The notes under the pieces are model-generated. The model was not told the DNA's origin and searched no databases. It saw only the letters and a program-made list of their open reading frames with translations. Below are positions 17,829-25,834 of a stretch of 34,030 bases of DNA, in pieces; position 1 is the first letter of the stretch, and each line of letters starts with the position of its first letter. Origin of the DNA: Chrysophaeum taylorii (taxonomy: Eukaryota; Sar; Pelagophyceae; Pelagomonadales; Pelagomonadaceae); contig JAQMWT010000532.1 in assembly GCA_029834535.1 (NCBI GenBank), positions 1-34,030 on the forward strand, written 5' to 3'. The position numbers and the translations under genes are program-made.

Positions 17829-17866
17829 AATCGATAGTCCAACTCCCGGACTATCGATTTCCCGTT
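17823..17866. repeat. Long inverted repeat (hairpin) in the gypsy leader
   Basis: AACGGGAATCGATAGTCC (17823-17840) pairs with GGACTATCGATTTCCCGTT (17848-17866) across a 7-nt loop AACTCCC, with a single unpaired T. It overlaps the right half of the candidate primer-binding site. This would be a very stable RNA stem at the start of the genomic RNA, perhaps for packaging, dimerisation or priming control (inference). Confidence 0.8.
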
Positions 17867-18007
17867 CTCGGCGGCGAGTCGGTTCGTAGCGGTCGAGTGA
17901 GTGCAAAGCCGGCGCATTTGTGGGTGAAGATCCAGGGGATCACGGGTGCCGCTGCAGGGTTCATTGCGTGATTCGGATCGGACGGGGAGCGGAGTCAGTA
18001 CGACTCC

Positions 18008-18062
18008 AACCAGGCAAAGGCTGTAAGACCTAACCAGGCAAAGAGAGTGGTAAGACCTAACC
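18008..18062 (+). repeat. Short tandem repeat AACCAGGCAAAG...TAAGACCT in the gypsy leader
   Basis: Two units of about 24-26 bp (AACCAGGCAAAGGCTGTAAG then ACCT, and AACCAGGCAAAGAGAGTGGT then AAGACCT), with a third partial AACCTAGC, lie in the untranslated leader between the hairpin and gag. Confidence 0.7.
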
Positions 18063-18277
18063 TAGCTCGCGCGAGGCAGACCACCTCCCTGACGGCGAGC
18101 GACAGCACCGGGAAGGCCGTCCATAGCCTTCGCGCAAGGCAAAAACTTCGTGAGTCCAGCGCACCGGTTCAGCGCGCAGTCAGACGGCTGCCGGCATTTT
18201 GCTGTCTGACGAGAAAAAGTGCAACAAGCGAGCTGTGAGCGTTCGGATTAATCCTATTATCCGGGCAAAGCGCGGTC

Positions 18278-19393
18278 ATGGCAGAAAGGCCAATTACAGA
18301 ACGACCGCAGTGGTTTCGGGACGCGCAGGAGCGTCTGCAGCGATTCATTACGGCGCCACCTCTTCCCTCCATTGGAAGAACACCGTTCAGCACGCCCTTT
18401 CAACGGCCGGAAGCCGGGGAAAGCGGCATAAGAAGAGAGGCAAGATCATCTGATAGCCTCGACAGCCCCCCAAGCGTGGTCATCCTTCCGGATCCACGCG
18501 CCGGCGAAGGGGGAGCTACGGTTGCGCCAGACGCAACCTCAAGACCGGGTGAGCCGACGTTCCCGTACGCACGACCATACGAACGTGCGATGAGTGCTAC
18601 GGAGCAACCTCGAGCGGACCCAGGATTTTCTACTACGATGCGTGGGCCAGAGGAGAGTGCACCTCCTAGACCACCATCCGCGAATACGAGAGCTGCGGAA
18701 GATCGTCGATTGGATATCGACCCCGAGATTCTGCAGACCATCAACGAACGATTTGAGATGTACCAGTCGCAGATCGAGCAGGTCCTACGTGAAGTAGAGC
18801 TTGCCCGCCACGACGCGCAGCAACAACGCTCAGAAGCGGAGCGGCAGCGGATCGACAATGATCGGCTTCGACGAATGGTGGAGGAATCCGCGCGAGCGCA
18901 TGCTCGAGAGACACGGCCAGCCTCTCCGGATGCCACGCGTGTTACGCTCGAAGAGGATGACGCTGTACCGGCACTGACCGATGATCAGCCACCGCGAAGT
19001 CGACCGGAGCCTATCCCGCGGCATCATGCTGACCCCGGCTCGGCACGTCCTCGTGACGAAGAAGAGATCCGCCAACTCAAGAAGGGAGTCGCTGGTATGA
19101 CTCGCATACCTTTCGTGCCTCTCACCAAGAAAATCACCAAGAATCAGGATGAGGTTGATGCATGGTTTATGCCGTTGCGCCGTAGGATGAAGGGCCAAGC
19201 ATTCCGACCTTATCGGGCGCTCCAGATATACGCGTCATCCCTGGATCCTATTCGCCTTATTGCTGAGACGAGCCCAACGAAGTTCACGTGGCCGTGGAGC
19301 ACATTGGTGAAGGACCCATTGGTATCGACCCCGAAGTCCCGGTGGTCGAAGGCGAGATCATGCCGCATGAAGGATGTGCCAACATGCAGCTAA
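18278..19393 (+). CDS. gag: Gypsy Gag, apparently truncated in capsid
   Basis: A 371-residue ORF from the ATG at 18278. Residues 1-145 are Pro/Ser/Arg-rich and disordered. Residues 150-215 form a strong coiled coil (INERFEMYQSQIEQVLREVE, then Gln/Arg/Glu heptads). A capsid-like start follows (FVPLTKKITKNQDEVDAWFM, about 280-300). After ASSLDPIRL the sequence loses capsid character and stops. A different frame (19288-19548) with an acidic, Pro-rich stretch covers the join to pol. No CCHC zinc knuckle or DTG/DSG protease motif is seen. I infer an internal deletion or frameshift between capsid and protease. The stop lies 132 nt before the pol ATG, in the same frame. Confidence 0.7.
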   Translation: MAERPITERPQWFRDAQERLQRFITAPPLPSIGRTPFSTPFQRPEAGESGIRREARSSDSLDSPPSVVILPDPRAGEGGATVAPDATSRPGEPTFPYARPYERAMSATEQPRADPGFSTTMRGPEESAPPRPPSANTRAAEDRRLDIDPEILQTINERFEMYQSQIEQVLREVELARHDAQQQRSEAERQRIDNDRLRRMVEESARAHARETRPASPDATRVTLEEDDAVPALTDDQPPRSRPEPIPRHHADPGSARPRDEEEIRQLKKGVAGMTRIPFVPLTKKITKNQDEVDAWFMPLRRRMKGQAFRPYRALQIYASSLDPIRLIAETSPTKFTWPWSTLVKDPLVSTPKSRWSKARSCRMKDVPTCS

Positions 19394-19525
19394 AGGCCAC
19401 TGAGAACGTTTGTCATGAGACTCTCATGGCTGCTGTTGACGAGAATGAAGTCGACGAGGATGTCTTGAGTGACAGACCTCCTCCTGAGCCTCCTCCAGGT
19501 GAAGAAGTGAAAAAAAACACCAGAA

Positions 19526-21640
19526 ATGGAGATGGAGGCGACTGCTAGGGAACTGCTATCTAAGCACGCCTCCATGGTTTGGATACACATCACCGACATC
19601 TTTGTCGTCGTCTATTTTGCTGGCGCTGGAGGATCAACGGTGGGTATCCGACGATGCAATGAGCTATACGGAACTTCATTTCGCATTGTCTTGGCTTTGG
19701 ATGCTTGTCCACAAGCCCGCGCCACCTTTGTGCTCAATTTTCCAAAGACCCCCTATATTCTGCATGAGTTGGGGAAATCTCATCGTCGTACATACGACTT
19801 GGTGTTGTCGTATTTACACCCAGGCTTTTGGAAGCATTCTTATTTTCACGCAAGTCCGCGGTGTATCTATGGGTCGACTGCCAATTTGCACTACAGGGAC
19901 GCGCGCAAGGGCGCTACTATTACTTCTTGGGTCCTGCGCCATTTCCGCAACGCACCTTACGTGATTGGACGATGGACGCTCGAACAGGAACCATCAGTGA
20001 TCCCTTTTGTGCATCACAAATTTTATGTGCCGCGCATTGTCGATTCTTATAGTATTAAATTATATACACCGGAACTGCTGTGCTCGCGCACGCGCCTACT
20101 TGCTTGCAACGTTCGCTTGGAACTGCCGTTATTAACGCGTGTACCACCGAATTTACGGGTCCGTCTAGAGCCAGCGTTGGGATTTACGGGTGGTCACCCG
20201 CTCATTATAGTGAACAGCTTCTCATCTACTCGCCCGGCTGTCGGCCCTGCCTTCACGGTGACGCGCAACAAATTGCAGATGGGACCTCACTTCTTGAACA
20301 CCCGCCCACTCACGTTGCAGATGCACCAGGAAATTATGACCGTTCCTGCTACGTGGCAATGGGGTGAGAAAGTGTCACAGACAGCAGCTATGAAGATGCT
20401 TGGCAGTATGGTGCCACCCGCGACTATGACGCGGATCGCACTAGCGGTGCATAATTCTTTCGATCCTCCACTTCGAAATTTGGGTAAGTTGCGGAATATT
20501 GCGACGACTACGATAGCAAAACCCGATCACCACCTTCTACGGTTTTCACCCTTTGCTGTCGAGTCGCGCATTCCAACGCTCGACCCTGACACTCGCAGTG
20601 TGTCGTGGATCTCGCCCAATGAACTCTACTCTTCTGTGAGTCCTGCACCATCAGCTGCTGCCACCACCACCCCACCACCACCTTCGGTTACATTGCCTGG
20701 GACGGCTCGATCTTTTTCAGGGGGCACCGTCGCCACTGCTACTATGCAGAGCAACCCAACTAACAACCTACCCTCCACAACCGCCGAAGAAGAAGGCACC
20801 GCGAAGGAGCGACCGGCGTATTTCAATAAGTACGATGTTCCGTGGGCGGACGCGCCTCACGACGAACATGGTCAACCTTTGCCGGTGATGCCTCCTCATT
20901 TAGCGGATCAGGAGAGCATGCAGGTCATCCCTCCGATCGTCGCGCAAGTCGAAGAGGTGATGGCTGAATTGGGTATTACAGAGCATCCTGCGTTAGATGA
21001 TGACGAGAAGCTGATGATGAAGCATCTAATCTCGTATTCGTGGGCATTTTTCGATGATGTGATGAGACCTGTTGATTCACCTGAAGTGACGCTCCGGTTC
21101 AAAGAAGAGAACCCGACTCCCGTCGAACTCTCGCCATATCGGTTGTCGAAGGAAAAGATTGATTGCTTGCGGATGCAGATTGAAGAATGGGCCCGAGACG
21201 GAGTTATTCGTCCCGCGGGTTCTCCGTGGGGTTTCCCTATTTTGATGTTGCCTAAGAAAGGTGCTGAGCCTGGCACTTCCAATGCTTACAGGGCAGCTGT
21301 CGACCTGCAGCGCCTCAACGCGTTGCACAAGGATGATAGCTGGCCGAGCGTGAGCAAGGCTGACGCGCTGATGTTTCTCATCGACAAGCTCTGTCGTTCT
21401 AGTTTGGATATTCGTTGGGGCTATCACAATTTACGATTGTCGCTAGATACACAAGATGTGGTGACCATCACTAGTCCTATGGGAGCGTACAGCTACATGC
21501 ATCTACCTTTGGGAGTCAAACCAGCCGGAAGTTTGTTTTGTAAGCAGCTGAAAGCTGACTTGTCGAAATGGCTATATCGTGATCACATGGCATATATCGA
21601 CGATATTCTCGCCGGTCACGCGGATACAAAGAATCACTAG
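19526..21640 (+). CDS. pol: Gypsy Pol fragment: C5-cytosine DNA methyltransferase fused to reverse transcriptase
   Basis: A 704-residue ORF. Residues 28-306 are a cytosine-5 DNA methyltransferase. Motif I is YFAGAGGSTVGIRR (30-43, AdoMet binding) and motif II is LALDACPQA (56-64). The motif IV region YDLVLSYLHPGFW is at 90-102, motif VI WTLEQEP at 150-156, and a motif VIII-like CSRTR at 186-190. A target-recognition segment follows, then PLTLQMHQEIM (motif IX region) and KMLGSMVPPATM (motif X, 290-301). The expected catalytic Pro-Cys of motif IV reads Pro-Gly (99-100), so this copy may be inactive. Residues 360-450 are a Pro/Thr-rich linker. From about 530 there is Ty3-type RT, with IEEWARDGVIRPAGSPWGFP, a YRAAVDLQRLN motif, LDIRWGYHNLRL, and catalytic YIDD at 21593-21604. 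The ORF ends at a TAG (21638) inside RT, and the RT frame continues beyond it. The protein would act in the particle and then in the nucleus. Confidence 0.88.
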   Translation: MEMEATARELLSKHASMVWIHITDIFVVVYFAGAGGSTVGIRRCNELYGTSFRIVLALDACPQARATFVLNFPKTPYILHELGKSHRRTYDLVLSYLHPGFWKHSYFHASPRCIYGSTANLHYRDARKGATITSWVLRHFRNAPYVIGRWTLEQEPSVIPFVHHKFYVPRIVDSYSIKLYTPELLCSRTRLLACNVRLELPLLTRVPPNLRVRLEPALGFTGGHPLIIVNSFSSTRPAVGPAFTVTRNKLQMGPHFLNTRPLTLQMHQEIMTVPATWQWGEKVSQTAAMKMLGSMVPPATMTRIALAVHNSFDPPLRNLGKLRNIATTTIAKPDHHLLRFSPFAVESRIPTLDPDTRSVSWISPNELYSSVSPAPSAAATTTPPPPSVTLPGTARSFSGGTVATATMQSNPTNNLPSTTAEEEGTAKERPAYFNKYDVPWADAPHDEHGQPLPVMPPHLADQESMQVIPPIVAQVEEVMAELGITEHPALDDDEKLMMKHLISYSWAFFDDVMRPVDSPEVTLRFKEENPTPVELSPYRLSKEKIDCLRMQIEEWARDGVIRPAGSPWGFPILMLPKKGAEPGTSNAYRAAVDLQRLNALHKDDSWPSVSKADALMFLIDKLCRSSLDIRWGYHNLRLSLDTQDVVTITSPMGAYSYMHLPLGVKPAGSLFCKQLKADLSKWLYRDHMAYIDDILAGHADTKNH

Positions 21641-22774
21641 CAGTGCCTTGTGCAAGTTATTCACCATCTCGCCTTGAAAGGGTACAGCGCCAAGATCAAG
21701 AAGATCCACTTCATGCAAGAAGTCATTGAGTTTTTGGGTCATTTGTCTATACCCCGAACGGACTTCTTCCATCACCGAGGTCTTTCGAAGCCATCAGACA
21801 CATGCCAATCCCAGGCACTTTGTCGGATGCTGACCCTAAGAAGCAAGTGCGGTCTTTCCTTGGAATGGGAAGTTTTTGCCGGCGTTATGTAAGGAATTTT
21901 GCGAAGATTGCAGAGCCATTAAGACAAACGTTGCCGGACGTAAAATTCGAGTGGACGAAAGAGCGTCAGGAAGCTTGGGATGCCATCATCGAGGCTATTG
22001 TCGCTTCGAAGGGTGTCTACCATCCTGACTACTCGTTGCCTTTCTACATTCGAACTGATGCTTCCGTGCATGGGTTGGGCGCTTACCTATTTCAAAAAGT
22101 ACCAGTCGTTGACAACGATGGAAGAGAAACAATAGAAGAGAGAGTTGTCGAGTACTGGAGTCGAACCGTCCCTACATCGATGAGGAAGTATGATCCTCGG
22201 TGCTTGGAGCTCCTCGCAGTGCTCTCCGCTCTTGGGAATTTCCGATTTTATATCGTAGGTACGGATCATCGTAATTTGACGTTTCTTCGGGATTCGAACC
22301 ACACATCTGGACAGTTAGCGCGATGGGCTATGCGGCTTGCTGCGTTCGACCGGGAGCTCGGATATAAGCCTGGAAAATCCCCAGGCATGCGCATCCCGGA
22401 TTGTCTGTCGCGCAACCCTATCGATAAGTTGATCGAGAAAGACGAAGACGGGGAACCGATCAATGAAGCCTATTTGATTTTCCAAGAAATCCCCACCGAT
22501 GTACCTGGCGCAGCCTGTTTCACCTTCTCTTCGGTGACGATGCTGATACCGACGGACAGCGGACCCACCGCAGCTATGGCAGCAGTTAGTACGCGACAGA
22601 ATCTACAACCGCCTCAATTCTCGTACGAGTCTGAGCCAGTTGGCTCCGTAGAACGTCTTCCTTTTGCGGATCAAGCTGAGGATGAGATCACTTTCGATGA
22701 GATAGCGAAAGAACAGGCTGAAGACGACACATGCAAACGAATCAGACGAAATCTCGATTCTGAACAGAAAGATC
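21641..22774 (+). pseudogene. pol: Gypsy Pol continuation: RT thumb and RNase H, frame-broken
   Basis: After the TAG at 21638 the same frame continues (LALKGYSAKIKKIHFMQEVI then EFLGH). It shifts by one base in the CCCC run at about 21754-21757 into the frame with SFLGMGSFCRRYVRNFAKIA. Ty3-type RNase H follows: FYIRTDASVHGLGAYLFQ (first catalytic Asp), then YDPRCLELLAVLSAL (Glu) and IVGTDHRNLTFL (Asp). A linker including CLSRNPID and an acidic stretch ends in IAKEQAEDDTCKRIRRNL, which is where the integrase zinc-binding domain would begin. The copia LTR cuts in at 22775. No Ty3 integrase is in the window. Confidence 0.85.
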
Positions 22775-23177
22775 TCCAGAGCGCTACACTATTACGTGTA
22801 CGACACTGGAACACCTCACTCCTTTCACACCTATCTCCACTAGAGGGCTTTCTCTCCGCAATACGGCTTTCCCTCTTTCCTTCCTTACCCTTCCGCCATT
22901 ATTACTCTCAGATTATGAATAATTAGATCTGCAGTTCACTTCCAACAAGGAGTAGACCTCCAGGTGCGTACCGTCAGGTATGGGGTTGTCTCTTTAATTA
23001 ATGGAGGCTTCACTCCTCATTGTCAGTGTGGACGCTTCTATGGGACCTAATATCCTTAAGAAGTTAGGGCCTAAATCCCTACCTTGTGTAGTAGCATGTG
23101 ACAAGCGGAATGGTCTGTACACGCCTAAGACTGCACGCAGTCTCTACCATGTACCCGGAGAGGGTCAAATCTCTCCA
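22775..23177 (+). repeat. Copia 5' LTR (403 bp)
   Basis: It begins TCCAGAGCGCTACACTATTA and ends GGTCAAATCTCTCCA, just before the primer-binding site. It aligns with the reverse complement of 25322-25717. The last hundred or so bases are identical, including GTAGTAGCATGTGACAAGCG and CATGTACCCGGAGAGGGTC, while the U3 part is more diverged. The left flank is gypsy RNase H-integrase linker coding sequence. The termini are TC...CA rather than the usual TG...CA. Confidence 0.85.
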
Positions 23178-23191
23178 GGTTATGGGCCCAG
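23178..23191 (+). promoter_or_regulatory. Copia primer-binding site, complementary to the tRNA-iMet anticodon arm
   Basis: GGTTATGGGCCCAG directly follows the LTR. It is the complement of the conserved eukaryotic initiator tRNA anticodon stem-loop (CTGGGCCCATAACC). Copia and Ty5 elements prime reverse transcription from such a cleaved half-tRNA(iMet). This fixes the LTR end and the orientation. Confidence 0.88.
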
Positions 23192-23666
23192 ATGCGTAGG
23201 TGTGTCAGCCCAACTGTGTTGTGCGTATAATGGAGTGATCAGTCTACGCCTGATTACGAGTACAACGCGACAATGTTTTTAGCGGTGGTCTACTGTACAT
23301 ATTTGTTGTGTGACGGTATTTGCCCACCAGTTAATTTGGTTTGTGACCGAGTTGGTTGGCCACTGGTCTTATACACTCGCATAGCCAATAAAACTAAAAT
23401 TTTTCCTACACAAGCCGCGGAAACTTGTACGGGTGTTTCCTCTCATTCCCCAACAAAAGACTAACTGCTCGAGAACTAATCCACTCTTCAGTCTCAAAGC
23501 ATCATGCTCAAATGGCATAGTGATTTGTTTTGTCTTGTATATAAATTCACGCTTTAAATGGCGAACTGTACATATCCCTCCGCATGTTAGAAGCCCTTCA
23601 TTCGAACATGTACATGTCATATTGTTTTATCACTCCTATAACCTATTTCCAATAGGTCACACCACC

Positions 23667-25321
23667 ATGTCAAAACCAAAACCAATATCCACTACGGATA
23701 TCTATAAGCAAGAACAAATCCTCGTTGATAAACTCAACGGTGGATTGCGCTTCCAAGACAATTCGACTAAAGTGAGTTTACAAATTGAGATGCTTCGCAG
23801 GCATATGACAAGCCCATATGCGGACGCGTTGTTCACCTACGATTCCTATAACTCATATACGCGAAATGCCCCAGAATATGACCAACTTCTCGAACACGAA
23901 GTTGATATCATTTTCGCTCAATGGAAAGCCGAAAAGATTAATGAATTACAGTTACCTAACGAAGATGCCTTGCCTGCGCATCTCAAGACTTGGCACGTCA
24001 ATTCTACACATCAACTATCAGTTGATGCACGTAATGATCTCGAACGACTTTTCTATCGAGAATCATATAATCTTGTTCGACCCGAATTAAATGAGGATGT
24101 CAAGCGTGTCCTCACTTTATTAGATACCCGTTTTCCTAAATCAATTGTGTATGATTCATCTCTAACCAACATATCCTTCTCAGGTCTCTCTAATGCCGAT
24201 TGGGTTAAACATTGCGAAACTTACGCCGGTTTCCTGTAAACGTTCTTCAACCTGGAATCTCAAGAACGCCCTGCCCTCGCCATGTGGCCGCAGTTAAAGA
24301 AAATTTACTAGTTTACTGCACACCCTAACAAAACGCGTGCATTAACACTTCTAGCTTACCATTATTATGAAACTGTATCTTGCACAGATGTAACTGAACT
24401 TAAATCTCAGTTTAATCGAATGTCCTTAAATGTTAATTGGTATGCTCATGTATTTGTCGAACTACTCCTTGCTTTCCAAACTCAGGCAAATCAATTGAAC
24501 CATGACGAAGCATCAATTCAATTTAATGATTCCATAAACACACTTAAAGCTCACGAGGAGATTTATCGTCTATATGCTAATCCCTCTGATCACGAGCGCT
24601 ATTCTCAGTCTTTATTAGAATGGTGCAAACTTTACGAAACACGCTCGGGGAACAACTCGACTCACGATCCTGAAGTTTTAAAGCTAGTTGATCCCAATGA
24701 TGTTCGTCCGTTATTGGAGTTCTTGTTAAAGATATATAATGAGACAAAGTTTTCATCTAACCGACGCTTGGATAAACCCGCATCATGGATTCCATATATC
24801 CCTGGTACTACCGCTACCAAGCCACCTAAGGTATTACTGATGGATACTATTCATCAATCTCATGATTCTTTAAACAATGCTTACTCATTGTTAGCTACTG
24901 TCGCTGGACAGTCTGGTTTTAATGCTCGTAAGCTTCGTAATGCAAAAGATAAAGCATCGACAATTTTACCTCGTGACACGTCCTACTATCGTCCACCTTC
25001 AAATTATAATGTCAAAGGCACCAGTTTCGACCGTCCTGTCTACTCACAGTCCACTAACCGCAACTCACGCTCCAATATGTCACTCATGGACAGGGCTACT
25101 TATCAAGTTGACCGTCTTCGCCACCTGTTTGGTGAATTACAGTAAGCGAATCCCAATCCCTCTACCGACTCTAAAATGGTACAGGAAGAAATGTAGAGCT
25201 TACTCAGTACCCTTTGGACAACCGCTTCCCAAGCTTCGACACAGTCTCTAGATCCTGATGAAGCTACTCAAGTTCATCTATACTTATCACGGTGATACTA
25301 TGTCCAACACCATCTCGAACC
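23667..25321 (+). pseudogene. gag: Copia-family Gag, interrupted by in-frame stops
   Basis: One frame runs from the ATG at 23667 (MSKPKPISTTDIYKQEQILV) to the truncation point. It is interrupted by stops at 24237 (TAA), 24309 (TAG), 25143 (TAA), about 25194 (TAG) and about 25293 (TGA). The frame does not change, so these are point mutations and not indels. The sequence is hydrophilic and helical (DALFTYDSYNSYTRNAPEYD, then LLAYHYYETVSCTDVTELKS). It becomes Asn/Ser/Tyr-rich toward the end (RPPSNYNVKGTSFDRPVYSQ), like nucleic-acid-binding Gag tails. No CCHC knuckle is present before the cut. Assignment to gag rests on position after LTR and primer-binding site, not on a recognised domain. Confidence 0.65.
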
Positions 25322-25717
25322 TGGAGAGATTTGACCCTCTCCGGGTACATGGTAGAGACTGCGTGCAGTCTTAGGCGTGTACAGACCATTCCGCTTGTCA
25401 CATGCTACTACACAAGGTAGGGATTTAAGCCCTAACTCCTTAAGGACATTAGGTCCCATAGAAGCGTTTACACTGACAACGAGGAACGAAGCCTCTGTTA
25501 ATTAAACAGAACACCCCGTACCTGACGGTACGCACCTGGAGGCCTACTCCATGTTGGAAAAGAGCTTCAGACTGGGTTCTTCATAGTCATGAAAATATAT
25601 AATTGTGGAAGGGTAAGGAAGGATAGAGGGAAAGCCGTATTACAGAGAGAAAACCCTCTTGTAGAGATAGGTGTGAAATGTACCAGTGTCGCACACATAA
25701 TAGTGTAGCTCTCTGGA
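25322..25717 (-). repeat. Copia 3' LTR (396 bp), inverted relative to the LTR at 22775
   Basis: On the minus strand it begins TCCAGAGAGCTACACTATTA and ends GGTCAAATCTCTCCA. It is preceded on that strand by a purine tract and followed by sequence continuing the gag frame of the plus-oriented copy, so this copy inserted into that gag. Small indels in U3 distinguish it from the other LTR. Confidence 0.85.
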
Positions 25718-25726
25718 CCCCCTCAA
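25718..25726 (-). promoter_or_regulatory. Copia polypurine tract
   Basis: On the minus strand TTGAGGGGG lies immediately before the LTR start. It is the expected position and composition of the plus-strand primer for reverse transcription. Confidence 0.75.
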
Positions 25727-25834
25727 CGTGTGAAAACGGTCTATGCACTTCACACGTTCTTGAGGCGGAACTTGTGCAATATACATGAGAACAGTGAACA
25801 ATGGAACAAACAACAACAAAACAGGACAAATTAA

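Larger units (their letters stand above)
17813..22774 (+). mobile_element. Ty3/gypsy LTR retrotransposon with an embedded DNA methyltransferase, 5' part
   Basis: Order on the plus strand: candidate primer-binding site (17813), hairpin leader, gag (18278), pol with DNMT then RT (19526), RNase H (about 21960-22330), then interruption by the copia LTR at 22775 before any integrase. No protease or zinc knuckle is visible. The breaks are one nonsense codon (21638) and one frameshift (about 21755). The 5' LTR presumably ends near 17811 (CCTTTACAG just before TGG), but its start is not determined. The integrase and 3' LTR should lie right of the window if the nest is intact. Confidence 0.85.
22775..25321 (+). 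mobile_element. Ty1/copia element, 5' fragment, plus orientation, inserted in the gypsy element
   Basis: It comprises a 5' LTR, half-tRNA primer-binding site, leader of about 475 bp and a gag pseudogene. It is cut off at 25321, where the oppositely oriented copia copy begins. It is the same family as that copy: the LTRs align in inverted orientation over about 400 bp. Nothing of its pol is present left of the cut. The remainder is expected beyond the right edge if the second copy simply inserted into it. Confidence 0.85.

Noticed and set aside
24237..24311. TAA and TAG inside gag as evidence of a reassigned genetic code
   Set aside because: Host genes in the window end in TAA, TAG and TGA at sensible places, and a TGA also interrupts the same gag frame. 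Decay is simpler.
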